A DNA stretch of 64,000 bases from Variovorax sp. 770b2 (GCF_900115685.1 NZ_FOXJ01000005.1:1-64000), one strand, 5' to 3'; positions 27,943 to 37,412 are shown, counted from the stretch's first letter. A program made the numbers and translations. The notes: a model not told the origin generated them from the sequence alone.

Positions 27943-30198
27943 TCAGGCAAATTGTTGTTGTTGGGGATGTTGCGACGAGAGCGGCTGCGTCTGCGACAGC
28001 TGCAGCGAGGCCAGCGCCGCTTGCAGGTCGGCCTCGAAGGCTTCGACGCCGGCGCCGATCAGGTTCAGCGGAATGCCCATGGCCCAGCCGGCGGCCACGG
28101 CGGCCAGCAGGCTTTCGAGGCTCACGCCGGCATGGGTCGCGCGCCAGATCGTCAGGCGCCCGAGGCCGGGCAGGAACGATTCGCTCGTGCCGTTGGCCAG
28201 CACCACGCGGTCCTGGCGCACCAGCACGGCCTTGCCGCCCGCGGCCTGGTGCGCGGTGAGCGCGGCAGCCTGCGGATCGGCGGCGTAAAGAATGACGGCG
28301 CCATCGCACAGCGGCGCAAGGCCGGCCACGCGCGCATCGCCCGCATTCAGTACGGCGGTGCCTTCGCCGAGCACCACGTCCACTTGCGTGCGCAGCACCT
28401 TGACCATCTGGTCGCTCTCGGTGATGTCGTAGTCGCCGAGCGCTTCGGCGCCTTCCAGGTCGGTCACGATGCCGACTTCGCAGCGGTCGTAGGCCAGGCC
28501 GTCGCGCAGGATGGTCTCGGCGCCGTTCTCGATCACGACGGCTTCGACCGCGCGGTTCACCAGCAGGCGGTGGCCGGCGTCCCAGTTGGCGCTGTTGCGC
28601 GCGTCGACGCGGCGGCGTTCGAGGAACAGGCCGTCGCGGCAGGCCAGGCCCGTGTGGCGGCCGCCCAGGTTGATGAGCCAGGCCACCAGGCGCGCGAGCA
28701 CGGCGGTGTCCTGCGAGCCGGCCACGCCGACCACGGGAATGCGGCCGGGCGCATCGTTGGGGAACAGGTGGTCGCAGATCGCGCGGCCCACCGGACGCGG
28801 CGAACCGACGGCCGGCTTCAGGTGCATCAGCAGGCCCGGGCCGGCGTTGACTTCGACGATCGCGCCGCGCTGCGGGCCGAGCGGCTTGGAGATGTCCAGC
28901 GCCACGAGGTCGATGCCGGCGATATCGAGGCCCACCACGCGCGCGGCCAGCACGGCGGCATGCGCGACTTCGGGGTGGACCTGGTCGGTGCAGTCGTTGG
29001 CCATGTTGCCGTTGCGCTGGATCGTGACCACGCGGCCGGCGGCCGGTACGGCGGCGCCGTCCAGTTCCTGGCGCTTGAGCTCGAGCTGCAGCTTGGCGTC
29101 GGTGGCCAGCACGATCAGGTCGAGCGGGTATTCCTCTTCGGCGCCGCGGCGCGGGTCGCTGTTGAGCTGCTTTTCGATCAGTTCGGCCACGCTGAGCTTG
29201 CCGTCGCCGGTCACGGTGATGATCTCGCCGCGTGCGGCCGCCACCACTTCGCCGCCCACCACCAAGAGGCGGTGTTCGTGGCCGCGGATGAAGCGCTCGA
29301 CCATCACGTCGCTGCCTTCGGGCTCGGCGACCGCAAAGGCGGCCATCACTTCTTCGCGCGTCGTCAGTTCGAGCGACACGCCGCGGCCGTGGTTGGCGTC
29401 CGAGGGTTTCACGACCACCGGCAGGCCGATGTCTTCGGCGGCTTCCCAGGCTTCCTCGGCGTTGGCGACGATCTGGCCTTCGGGCACCGGCACGCCGCAG
29501 CTGGCGAGCAGGGACTTGGTCAGTTCCTTGTCGCTGGCGATCGATTCGCCGATGGCGCTGGTGTAGTCGGTCTCGGCGGTCCAGATGCGCTGCTGGTTGG
29601 CGCCGTAGCCCAGTTGCACCAGGTTGCCGCTGTTCAGGCGCATGTGCGGGATGCCGCGGTCGGTGGCGGCGGACACGATGGCTGCGGTGCTCGGGCCGAG
29701 GTAGCAGTCCTCGACCTTGGCCTTGACCGCCTCGACGGCCTTTTGCACGTCGCCAGCGGTGAACGGATCGTTGTTGATGGCCGCCATCAGGAGGCGGTGG
29801 CCCTCGGCCAGCGCCACCCGGGCGACCTGCTCGTCGCGCGCCCGGAACACCATGCGGTAGACGCCGTGCTCCGAGGTGCTGCGGGTTTGCCCGAAGCCGG
29901 TCGGCATGCCGGCCAGGTTCAGCAGTTCGATCACCACGTGTTCGAGCACGTGGCCCGACCAGGTGCCTTCGGTAAGGCGCTGGATGAAGCCGCCGCGCTC
30001 GCCCACGCCGCAGTGGTGCTCGATGAGCGCCGGGAGCAGGGCCGTGAGGCGGTCGGTGAAGCCGTCGATCTTGTTGGAGGGGAAATCTTCCAGTTGGCCC
30101 AGGTCGAGCCAGACTTCGAGCACCGGACGGTAGGTCCAGAGGTTGGGACCGCGCAAATAGTTGATGCGCAGCAGGCGGATGTCGTCGAAACGGGTCAT
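27943..30198 (-). CDS. cphA': second cyanophycin synthetase (CphA'/CphA2-like) with degenerate Mur ligase site
   Basis: A 751-residue CphA paralogue. It keeps the N-terminal domain (LRGPNLWTYRPVLEVWLDLG) and ATP-grasp site (GLPVVVKPSDANHGRGVSLEL), but the Mur P-loop reads GVAGSQDTAV where CphA has AVTGTNGKTTT, and the C-terminal Mur domain is missing, replaced by a Gln/Ser tail (SQHPQQQQFA). Known relatives are CphA' of Cupriavidus and cyanobacterial CphA2, which polymerises beta-Asp-Arg dipeptides with one ATP site. Dipeptide use here is therefore an inference. The start ATG 30198 (MTRFDDIRLLR) lacks a good ribosome site; an in-frame ATG at 30252 is possible. Confidence 0.9.
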   Translation of the reverse strand: MTRFDDIRLLRINYLRGPNLWTYRPVLEVWLDLGQLEDFPSNKIDGFTDRLTALLPALIEHHCGVGERGGFIQRLTEGTWSGHVLEHVVIELLNLAGMPTGFGQTRSTSEHGVYRMVFRARDEQVARVALAEGHRLLMAAINNDPFTAGDVQKAVEAVKAKVEDCYLGPSTAAIVSAATDRGIPHMRLNSGNLVQLGYGANQQRIWTAETDYTSAIGESIASDKELTKSLLASCGVPVPEGQIVANAEEAWEAAEDIGLPVVVKPSDANHGRGVSLELTTREEVMAAFAVAEPEGSDVMVERFIRGHEHRLLVVGGEVVAAARGEIITVTGDGKLSVAELIEKQLNSDPRRGAEEEYPLDLIVLATDAKLQLELKRQELDGAAVPAAGRVVTIQRNGNMANDCTDQVHPEVAHAAVLAARVVGLDIAGIDLVALDISKPLGPQRGAIVEVNAGPGLLMHLKPAVGSPRPVGRAICDHLFPNDAPGRIPVVGVAGSQDTAVLARLVAWLINLGGRHTGLACRDGLFLERRRVDARNSANWDAGHRLLVNRAVEAVVIENGAETILRDGLAYDRCEVGIVTDLEGAEALGDYDITESDQMVKVLRTQVDVVLGEGTAVLNAGDARVAGLAPLCDGAVILYAADPQAAALTAHQAAGGKAVLVRQDRVVLANGTSESFLPGLGRLTIWRATHAGVSLESLLAAVAAGWAMGIPLNLIGAGVEAFEADLQAALASLQLSQTQPLSSQHPQQQQFA

Positions 30199-30337
30199 GA
30201 AAACGTTCGATGTGCTTTGGCCGAGCACCACGGCGCCTTCAAGCGCGCCCATGGCGATCAGTCAGAATCGGCGCCCGACAAAGGACGCCATGAAGCGGTC
30301 CCCGCGGCCCGCGACGGGCAAGAGTCAAAGAAACACA

Positions 30338-32611
30338 ATGCAACATCACGATCCAGTCGGCACCCGGGAGGGCGAAATCGAGGCGGCTTCAGGCGCGCTG
30401 AAAAACCGGCTCGCAGTCGCGGAAAACGTTCTGGTAACACTCGCGGTTGACCTCGATTACGAACTTCGTTTCGCTTCCGGCCTGGTTGCCCTGACTGACC
30501 AGCGCCTGATTGCGCTGGAACCGGGTGGCGAATGGCGTGAGTGGCCACTCACAGAACCCGCACTTCAGTTGCAGCTGGCCGACCATTCGGGCGTCGGCAC
30601 GCTCGACCTGATCGGCCCCGATGGCCGCCTGGCGCGCTGGCGCTACACCCTCGCCAGCCAGGCCAATGCCCTGCGCCTGCTCAAGCTGTTCGGCCAGCGT
30701 GCCGCCGATGTCGCGGAAGCGACACCCGAAGCCATCGACGCGGAAGAACCGGCCGACACCGAACTTCAGACCCCGCCCTCGACCTGGGTGCTGCTGCGCC
30801 TGGGCCGTTTTGCCAAGCCTTACCGCAAGCAGCTTTTCCTGGGGTTTTTCCTGACCCTGCTGTCGACCGCCGCCACCTTGGTGCCGCCGTACCTGACCAT
30901 CCCGCTGATGGACGACATCCTGATCCCGTTCCAGAACGGCAAGCAGATCGACCCGTCCCGCGTCGGCCTCTACCTGAGCGGCCTTTTGGGCGCGGCGCTG
31001 CTGGGCTGGGGCCTGGGCTGGGCGCGCACCTACCTGCTGGCGCTGGTGTCCGAGCGCATCGGCGCCGACCTGCGCACCAGCACCTACGAGCACCTGCTGA
31101 CGCTGCCGCTGGACTATTTCGGCGGCAAGCGCACCGGCGACCTGATGTCGCGCATCGGCTCGGAGACCGACCGGATCAACGTCTTCCTGTCGCTGCACGC
31201 GCTCGATTTCGCCAACGACGTGCTGATGATCGTGATGACCGCGGCCATCCTGATCTCGATCAACCCGCTGCTCGCGGTGGTCACGCTGGTGCCGCTGCCC
31301 TTCATCGCCTGGATGATCCACGTGGTGCGCGACCGGCTGCGCACCGGCTTCGAGAAGATCGACCGCGTCTGGTCCGAGGTGACCAACGTGCTGGCCGACA
31401 CCATTCCCGGCATCCGCGTGGTCAAGGCCTTCGCGCAGGAACGCCGCGAGGCCGACCGTTTCCGCACGGCCAACGCCTACAACCTGCAGGTCAACGACAA
31501 GCTCAACCGCACCTGGTCGGTGTTCACGCCGACCGTGTCGCTGCTGACCGAAATCGGCCTGCTCGTGGTGTGGGGCTTCGGCATCTGGCAGGTCTCGCGC
31601 GGCAGCATCACGGTGGGCGTGCTGACCGCCTTCATCGCCTACATCGGCCGCTTCTACACGCGCATGGACTCGATGAGCCGCATCGTCTCGGTCACGCAGA
31701 AGGCCGCGGCCGGCGCCAAGCGCATCTTCGACATCCTGGACCACGTGAGCAACGTGCCCGAGCCGGCGAACCCGGTGAAGGTGGAGCGCGTGCAGGGGCG
31801 CATCGAGATGAGCGGCCTGGGTTTCCGCTACGGCTCGCGCGCGGTGATCCACGACCTGGACCTGGTGATCGAGCCCGGCGAGATGATCGGCCTGGTGGGC
31901 CACAGCGGCTCGGGCAAGAGCACGCTGGTCAACCTGATCTGCCGCTTCTACGACGTGACCGACGGCGCCATCAAGGTCGACGGCACCGACATCCGCCGCT
32001 TCGCCGTGGCCGACTACCGGCGCCACGTGGGGCTGGTGCTGCAGGAGCCGTTTCTGTTCTTCGGCACCATCGCGCAGAACATCGCCTACGGCAAGCCCGA
32101 CGCCACCCGCGCGGAGGTGGTGGCCGCCGCCCGCGCCGCGCATGCGCACGACTTCATCCTGCGCCTGCCGCACGGCTACGACTCGCTGGTCGGCGAGCGC
32201 GGGCAGGGCCTCTCGGGCGGAGAGCGCCAGCGCATCAGCATTGCGCGCGCCTTGCTGATCGACCCGCGCATCCTGATCCTGGACGAGGCCACCTCGGCGG
32301 TGGACACCGAGACCGAGAAGGAAATCCAGAAGGCGCTGGACAACCTCGTGCAGGGCCGCACCACCATCGCCATCGCCCACCGGCTGTCGACGCTGCGCAA
32401 GGCCGACCGGCTCGTGGTCATGGACCGCGGCGAGGTGGTCGAGGTCGGGCCGCACGATGCGCTCATGGCCAGGCAGGGCGCCTACTGGCGGCTCTACCAG
32501 GCGCAACTGCGTCAGGGCGACGACGATGCGAGCGAAGGCGCGGCCGACGAGCGCGCCGGCGCGCAGCTGCCGCTCGTCAGCCACGCAGCACATCCGGCAG
32601 GTGACGCATGA
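30338..32611 (+). CDS. cyanophycin-associated ABC transporter, fused membrane and ATPase domains
   Basis: A 757-residue exporter-type half transporter. About 120 N-terminal residues form a soluble PH-like domain (ELRFASGLVALTDQRLIALEPGGEW), followed by six membrane helices (from RKQLFLGFFLTLLSTAATLV) and an ATPase with GHSGSGKST, LSGGERQRISIARALL and LILDEATSAVD. Genes of this type beside cyanophycin synthetases are a recognised family, usually with a DUF1854 protein as here. Start ATG 30338 is chosen; ATG 30290 (MKRSPRPATG, with AAGGA close upstream) is an alternative. It is divergent from cphA' and overlaps the next gene by four bases. Cargo is unknown. Confidence 0.88.
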   Translation: MQHHDPVGTREGEIEAASGALKNRLAVAENVLVTLAVDLDYELRFASGLVALTDQRLIALEPGGEWREWPLTEPALQLQLADHSGVGTLDLIGPDGRLARWRYTLASQANALRLLKLFGQRAADVAEATPEAIDAEEPADTELQTPPSTWVLLRLGRFAKPYRKQLFLGFFLTLLSTAATLVPPYLTIPLMDDILIPFQNGKQIDPSRVGLYLSGLLGAALLGWGLGWARTYLLALVSERIGADLRTSTYEHLLTLPLDYFGGKRTGDLMSRIGSETDRINVFLSLHALDFANDVLMIVMTAAILISINPLLAVVTLVPLPFIAWMIHVVRDRLRTGFEKIDRVWSEVTNVLADTIPGIRVVKAFAQERREADRFRTANAYNLQVNDKLNRTWSVFTPTVSLLTEIGLLVVWGFGIWQVSRGSITVGVLTAFIAYIGRFYTRMDSMSRIVSVTQKAAAGAKRIFDILDHVSNVPEPANPVKVERVQGRIEMSGLGFRYGSRAVIHDLDLVIEPGEMIGLVGHSGSGKSTLVNLICRFYDVTDGAIKVDGTDIRRFAVADYRRHVGLVLQEPFLFFGTIAQNIAYGKPDATRAEVVAAARAAHAHDFILRLPHGYDSLVGERGQGLSGGERQRISIARALLIDPRILILDEATSAVDTETEKEIQKALDNLVQGRTTIAIAHRLSTLRKADRLVVMDRGEVVEVGPHDALMARQGAYWRLYQAQLRQGDDDASEGAADERAGAQLPLVSHAAHPAGDA

Positions 32612-33093
32612 CCCCCGACAACACCACCACCATCACCTTCGCCATGGAGCGCGACACCTTCGGCCGCCTCGTGCTGACCGACGCGCAGGGCGAGCGCCAT
32701 GTGGGCATCACGCCCGTGCGCGCCTTTCCGCTCACGGCGCCCGGCGAAGGCATTTCGCTGGTCGGCGGCGACGGCCGCGAACTGGTCTGGATCGACCGCG
32801 TGGAGATGCTGCCGCCGCAGACCCGCGCACTGCTCGAAGAAGAACTGGCGGTGCGCGACTTCGCGCCCACGCTGCTGAAATTGCACAAGGTTTCCAGCTT
32901 CGGCGTGCCCAGCACCTGGACCGTGAGCACCGACCGCGGCGACACCAGCTTCGTGCTCAAGGCCGAGGAAGACATCCGCCGCCTCGAAGGCGGCGCGCTG
33001 CTGATTGCCAGCGCGCACGGCGTGCAGTTCCGCATTGCCGATGCGAAGGCGCTCGACCGGCCTTCGCGCAAGCTGCTCGAGCGCTTCCTCTAG
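32608..33093 (+). CDS. cyanophycin-associated DUF1854 protein
   Basis: A 161-residue soluble protein overlapping the ABC gene by ATGA. It contains RLVLTDAQGERHVGITPVRAFPLTAPGEGISLVGGDGREL and ends RIADAKALDRPSRKLLERFL, the DUF1854 pattern. It has no signal peptide, membrane helix or obvious catalytic motif. The translational coupling to the transporter implies a stoichiometric partner, perhaps a regulatory or adaptor subunit. Its role in cyanophycin metabolism is known only from gene neighbourhood. Confidence 0.88.
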   Translation: MTPDNTTTITFAMERDTFGRLVLTDAQGERHVGITPVRAFPLTAPGEGISLVGGDGRELVWIDRVEMLPPQTRALLEEELAVRDFAPTLLKLHKVSSFGVPSTWTVSTDRGDTSFVLKAEEDIRRLEGGALLIASAHGVQFRIADAKALDRPSRKLLERFL

Positions 33094-33100
33094 AGCCGAT

Positions 33101-34243
33101 TCAGAGCGGGCTGCGGTTGTGGCCCGGTTGCAGCGCGCCAGCGGCGTCGCAGCCTGGCAGCGGCGTCTTCGAGAGGGCCGCTAGCTTCACCGCCTTGGCC
33201 CAGCGGTGGCCCCAGTCGGTGATCGGCTTCTCGAACCAGCGGTAGAGCTGGTCCGAGAGCACCAGCGCCACGGCGAACGAAAGAAAAAGCAGCGTGCCGC
33301 CCACGATGGTGGGACCCGGCAACACCGCGATCACCGCGTGCGCGGCGGTGTACTGCACCAGGTACATCGCATACGAGCGGTGCCCGACGAACGCCAGCGG
33401 CTTCGATGCCAGCGCCCGGGCGACCCAGGTGCGGGCGGCGATCAGGGCCGGGATCAGCATTGCGATCAGCAGGCTGTACACCGCGATGGCCGACGCATCG
33501 CCGATGCGCCCGGCGATCAGCGGAAAGCGCCGGTGCACCACCAGCAGCGCCAGCACGAGCGCGATGGCCGCGCCATGCGTCATGAGGCAGCGAACCCACC
33601 CGAAGGTGCGGCGCGTGTTCATCAGGATGGCCAGCCCCGAGCCGAACAGCATGCCGACGTAGTTCTGCGGCAGCAGGAGTTTCCATTGGAAATCGCCGAT
33701 GCCGATCATGGCCAGCGCCGCGAGGCAGAAGCCGACGGTCGCCAGGCCCGACCTGAGCGTCATGCCGAAGACCACGAGCAGCGTGGGCCAGACCAGGTAG
33801 TACTTCCACTCCACGCCCAGCGTCCAGGTCATGTGCAGGGGTGCCATGTCGGCCAGCTCGTTGAGCAGCGTCAGGTAGTACGGCATGGCCGCCTTCATCT
33901 GCTCCCAGGTGCCGTTCTGCGCACCATGGCTCAGGCCCAGCACGGCCAGCAAGACCAGCAGGTAGAGCGGCAGCAGGCGGGTGGTGCGGCGGATGTAGAA
34001 CGCCTTGAGCGACACGCCGCCAGTGGTGTCGCGCTCGCGCAGCAGCAGCGTGGTGATGAGGAAGCCGGAGAGCACGAAGAAGGCGTGGACGCCGAGCCAG
34101 CCCGAGAAGCGCGTCCAGCCGATGCCGCCGAAATGGTCGCTGAAGACGAGGAAGACGGAGACGGCCCGAAGACCGTCGAGTGCGGCGAAATTGCGTGTGC
34201 CCTGAAAGTCTTCGAAGCTGATCGCGGTGCCGCGCTCGCCCAT
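33101..34243 (-). CDS. acyltransferase family 3 membrane protein
   Basis: A 380-residue O-acyltransferase of the OafA/YrhL type with about ten membrane helices. It starts at ATG 34243 after GGGGA at seven bases. The signature is LDGLRAVSVFLVFSDHFGG (catalytic His) and HAFFVLSGFLITTLLLRE, with YIRRTTRLLPLYLL and GVEWKYYLVWPTLL. Such enzymes O-acetylate surface polysaccharide or peptidoglycan. No glycosyltransferase lies next to it, so its acceptor is unknown. It is convergent with the DUF1854 gene with a 7-base gap. Confidence 0.9.
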   Translation of the reverse strand: MGERGTAISFEDFQGTRNFAALDGLRAVSVFLVFSDHFGGIGWTRFSGWLGVHAFFVLSGFLITTLLLRERDTTGGVSLKAFYIRRTTRLLPLYLLVLLAVLGLSHGAQNGTWEQMKAAMPYYLTLLNELADMAPLHMTWTLGVEWKYYLVWPTLLVVFGMTLRSGLATVGFCLAALAMIGIGDFQWKLLLPQNYVGMLFGSGLAILMNTRRTFGWVRCLMTHGAAIALVLALLVVHRRFPLIAGRIGDASAIAVYSLLIAMLIPALIAARTWVARALASKPLAFVGHRSYAMYLVQYTAAHAVIAVLPGPTIVGGTLLFLSFAVALVLSDQLYRWFEKPITDWGHRWAKAVKLAALSKTPLPGCDAAGALQPGHNRSPL

Positions 34244-34302
34244 CTTGTTGTCCCCTGCATCGTTGGTGCAGGATTTTGCCTTGACAAGGCGTTACAACCA
34301 CC

Positions 34303-34316
34303 ATGACTAAAGTCAT
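34303..34316. promoter_or_regulatory. palindrome ATGACT-AA-AGTCAT upstream of the acyltransferase
   Basis: A perfect 14-base dyad 60 bases before the acyltransferase start and just behind the DUF2177 gene. A second short palindrome, GCCTTG-A-CAAGGC (34278-34290), lies between it and the start and includes TTGACA. The combination looks like an operator-promoter region for the minus-strand acyltransferase gene; the binding protein is unknown. Confidence 0.45.
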
Positions 34317-34330
34317 AGTGTGGGACGAAA

Positions 34331-34741
34331 TCAACGCCCGGCGTACCAGCGCAACGCCAGGGCGCCCGCCGCGGCGGCCACGCCGCTCACCAGCGTGCCC
34401 CAGGCGATGTCGATGAACGACAGGGCCAGCGGCCAGTTGCGGATGACCGCCAGGTTGGTCAGGTCGTAGGTGCCGTAGCAGAAGAGCCCGAAGAGCCCGC
34501 CCAGCACCGCCGCCCGCGTCACGCTCTGCGCATCGGCGCCCGGCAGGATCGCGAAGACCAGCAGGCCGATGGGGTACAGCAGGTAGAACACCGCCGCGAA
34601 GGCCAGCCGGGGCTCGGGCGACATCAGGTCGCCCATCGCTTGCTGGTACAGGTTCTTGGCAACGACGCCGAGCCAGAGCATGTCGATCACCAGCAGCACG
34701 ATGAAGGTGGCGGCCCATGCAAGAAGGTGTTTGGTGCTCAT
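34331..34741 (-). CDS. DUF2177 family membrane protein
   Basis: A 136-residue protein with four hydrophobic helices: LLAWAATFIVLLVIDMLWLGVV, AAVFYLLYPIGLLVFAI, AAVLGGLFGLFCYGTYDLTNLAV and SFIDIAWGTLVSGVAAAAGALAL. The pattern VIDMLWLGV...LYQ, YGTYDLTNLA and the final W is DUF2177. It is an uncharacterised inner-membrane protein, divergent from queC. Confidence 0.87.
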   Translation of the reverse strand: MSTKHLLAWAATFIVLLVIDMLWLGVVAKNLYQQAMGDLMSPEPRLAFAAVFYLLYPIGLLVFAILPGADAQSVTRAAVLGGLFGLFCYGTYDLTNLAVIRNWPLALSFIDIAWGTLVSGVAAAAGALALRWYAGR

Positions 34742-34818
34742 GCGCGGGATCGTATTCGCGCTTTCGGCCCGGCCTGCGAAAATCGCGTCTTTGGACTACA
34801 ACGGCCCCGCTGACGGAC

Positions 34819-35532
34819 ATGCCCCTGCACACCACCGCCCTCGTCTTGTTCTCCGGCGGCCAGGACTCGACCACCTGCCTTGCCGATGCGCTCTCCAAAT
34901 ACCAGCGTGTGGAGACGCTGGGCTTCGACTACGGGCAGCGCCACCGCGTCGAGCTGGACGTGCGCGGCACCATCCTCGCGCAGCTGCGCGAGCGCTTTCC
35001 CGACTGGGCGCCGCGCCTGGGCGAAGACCACGTGCTCACGCTCGCGGCGCTGGCCCAGCTGGGTGGCTCCTCGCTCACCGACGAGGTCGCCTTCGCGATG
35101 CAGGCCGACGGCCTGCCCAACACCTTCGTGCCCGGGCGCAACCTGCTGTTCCTCACGCTGGCCGGCGCGCTGGCGTACCGGCGCGGCCTGCAGGTGATCG
35201 TCACCGGCGTCTGCGAGACCGACTTCTCCGGCTACCCCGACTGCCGCGACGACACCATGAAGGCGATGCAGCTCGCGCTCTCGCTCGGGCTGGAGCGCCG
35301 CCTGGTCATCGAGACGCCGCTCATGTGGATCGACAAGGCCGAGACCTGGCAGATGGCGCAGCGCCTGGGCGGCGAGCCGCTGGTCGAGCTGATCGTGGAA
35401 GAGACCCACACCTGCTACCTCGGCGATCGCGTGCACCGCCAGGCCTGGGGCTACGGGTGTGGCGAATGCCCCGCCTGCGACCTGCGCAAGAAGGGCTGGG
35501 AGCGTTACTCCGATCAGGCCGCTGCCGGCTGA
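34819..35532 (+). CDS. queC: 7-cyano-7-deazaguanine synthase
   Basis: A 237-residue enzyme that converts 7-carboxy-7-deazaguanine to preQ0 in queuosine synthesis, using ATP and ammonia. It has the PP-loop LVLFSGGQDSTTCLADAL, GFDYGQRH, FVPGRNLLFLTLA, ETDFSGYPDCRDD and the zinc cysteines C...CGECPACDLRKKGW near the end. I start at ATG 34819 (MPLHTTALVLF); the longer frame from 34717 overlaps the divergent gene. Its last 19 bases overlap the convergent ABC transporter gene. Confidence 0.95.
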   Translation: MPLHTTALVLFSGGQDSTTCLADALSKYQRVETLGFDYGQRHRVELDVRGTILAQLRERFPDWAPRLGEDHVLTLAALAQLGGSSLTDEVAFAMQADGLPNTFVPGRNLLFLTLAGALAYRRGLQVIVTGVCETDFSGYPDCRDDTMKAMQLALSLGLERRLVIETPLMWIDKAETWQMAQRLGGEPLVELIVEETHTCYLGDRVHRQAWGYGCGECPACDLRKKGWERYSDQAAAG

Positions 35533-37304
35533 ATCGACGAGGTGTCCAGCCGGTAGCGCGCGCCACCGGCGGCGCCTTCTTCCTGCGGCACCAGCGTCCA
35601 GCGCTGGTTGTGGAAGTCGCCGACCGCCGCGCGGTGCGCGATCGACACCATCGCGCCGCCGGCCGCATGCACCGTGTCCGACAACCGCTTGTAGAGCTCG
35701 CCCTCGGCCTTGGCATCGAGGGCGCTGGTGATCTCGTCGGCGAACAGCCATGCCGGCTTCTTCAACAGCACCCGCGCGATGGCCAGGCGCTGCTGCTCGC
35801 CGCCGGAGAGCTTCTGGCTCCACGAATCGCTGTCGTCCAGGCGGCTGGCCAGGTCGGGGAGCAGGGCGTCGGCCAGGGCCTGGCGCAACTGGTCGTCGGT
35901 GAAGTTCGCGGCGGGGTTTGGATAGGTCAACGCATCGCGCAGCTTGCCATCGGGCACATAGGGCCGCTGCGGCATGAAGACGGCATCGTCCGGCACCTGC
36001 ACACGGCCGCGCGAGAAGGGCCAGATGCCCGCAAAGGAGCGGAACAGCGTCGACTTGCCGCTGCCCGAGGGGCCCTGCAGCAGCACGCTGTCGCCCGGCA
36101 GGACCGAGAACGCGGCGCTTGAAAGCAACGGGGTGCCGTTGGGCAGGGAGACCGCCAGGTCGCCGGTTTGCAGCATGGCCGCCGGGTCGCGCTGCAGGGC
36201 GTTCTCCCGCGTGGCGTGGGCGCGCATGGCATCGTCGAAGGTGGTGAGACGGTCGGTGGTGGCGCGCCACACGGCCACGCTGTCGTAGTTGTCCACGAAC
36301 CAGCTGAGGGACTCCTGCACCTTGCCGAAGGCCGAGCCGATCTGCATCAGGTGGCCAAGCTGGAAGGCCCCGCCGAAGTACTGCTGCCCCGCCACGAGGA
36401 ACGGAAAGATCACGGCCGCCTGCCCGAAGAACGAGGTGAAGGTCACCAGGTTCTTCTGCTGCTTGATCAGCAGCAGGTAGTTGCGCAGCACGTCGCCAAA
36501 GCGCAGGCCGAGCTGCTCGCGTTCGACCTTTTCCCCGCGGTCCAGCGCGATGGCTTCGCTGTACTCGCGCACGCGCACCAGGTGGTGCCGGAAGTCGGCC
36601 TCGTAGCGCTGTTGCCTGAAGTTCAGCCCGATCAACGGGCGGCCGATGAAGTGGGTGACGACCGTGCCGGCAATCGAATATCCCAGTGCCACCCAGACCA
36701 TCGCGCCGACGATCTGGTAGGTGGTGCCACTGAACGTGAAGGAGAAGTTGCCCGACAGTCCCCAGAGCAGGCCGATGAAGCTCAGGAGCGTGACGACGGC
36801 ATTGAGCAGGCCCATCGACAGCGACATCGTGGCGCTGGTGAACATCTGCATGTCTTCCTGGATGCGCTGGTCGGGGTTGTCCGGCGCCTGGCCGTTCTGG
36901 CCCGCATAGCGCGCGAGTTCCAGGTGATAGAAGGTGCGATCGGCCATCCAGCGCGCAAGGTAGCTGCGCGTCATCCAGGCGCGCCAGCGCAACTGCAGCA
37001 GCTGGGTCACGTAGAACTTGAGCACCTGCACCGCGATGTTGGCGAACGCGATCCAGCCGAAGACGCCGACCTCGCGCCAGAAGACCACCGAATCCTTGTT
37101 CTGCAGCGCGTCGTAGAAGCGCCCGTACCACTGGTTGCCCAGCACCGCCACGTACACATAGAAGAGATTGAGCGCCACGATGGCCAGCAGCATCGTGCGG
37201 GCCCGCCATTTCTCCTCGGACCGGAAGTAGGGCGCCGCCAGCGTGAAGACGCGGCGCAGAACCTGGATGAACGAGCTCGCGCGCGCCGTGACGGATGAAG
37301 ACAT
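35514..37304 (-). CDS. YddA/SbmA-type ABC transporter
   Basis: A 596-residue fused permease-ATPase of the ABC transporter family that includes YddA and the mycobacterial B12/BacA-like proteins. The membrane half has six helices (MLLAIVALNLFYVYVAVLGNQWYGRFYDALQNKD and onward), the ATPase half GPSGSGKSTLFRSFAGIWPF, KLSGGEQQRLAIARVLLKKP and LFADEITSALD. Relatives import cobalamin, peptides or very-long-chain compounds; substrate here is open. The protein ends RYRLDTSSIQPAAA; the stop lies inside queC. Confidence 0.9.
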   Translation of the reverse strand: MSSSVTARASSFIQVLRRVFTLAAPYFRSEEKWRARTMLLAIVALNLFYVYVAVLGNQWYGRFYDALQNKDSVVFWREVGVFGWIAFANIAVQVLKFYVTQLLQLRWRAWMTRSYLARWMADRTFYHLELARYAGQNGQAPDNPDQRIQEDMQMFTSATMSLSMGLLNAVVTLLSFIGLLWGLSGNFSFTFSGTTYQIVGAMVWVALGYSIAGTVVTHFIGRPLIGLNFRQQRYEADFRHHLVRVREYSEAIALDRGEKVEREQLGLRFGDVLRNYLLLIKQQKNLVTFTSFFGQAAVIFPFLVAGQQYFGGAFQLGHLMQIGSAFGKVQESLSWFVDNYDSVAVWRATTDRLTTFDDAMRAHATRENALQRDPAAMLQTGDLAVSLPNGTPLLSSAAFSVLPGDSVLLQGPSGSGKSTLFRSFAGIWPFSRGRVQVPDDAVFMPQRPYVPDGKLRDALTYPNPAANFTDDQLRQALADALLPDLASRLDDSDSWSQKLSGGEQQRLAIARVLLKKPAWLFADEITSALDAKAEGELYKRLSDTVHAAGGAMVSIAHRAAVGDFHNQRWTLVPQEEGAAGGARYRLDTSSIQPAAA

Positions 37305-37412
37305 GCAGATTTCCTCGCAGGCGCAGGTGCGCCGGACATCATGAGGAAACCATAGTAGACAAATGTTTCTTAAACGGACCTGAAACCTGGCCGCCGGACC
37401 GCAAAAGTTCCG

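Noticed and set aside
24816..28259. A 1,147-codon plus-strand frame opposite cphA
   Set aside because: Composition (Val/His/Arg/Ala rich, no motif) is that of an antisense shadow in GC-rich DNA; cphA on the other strand has full family motifs.
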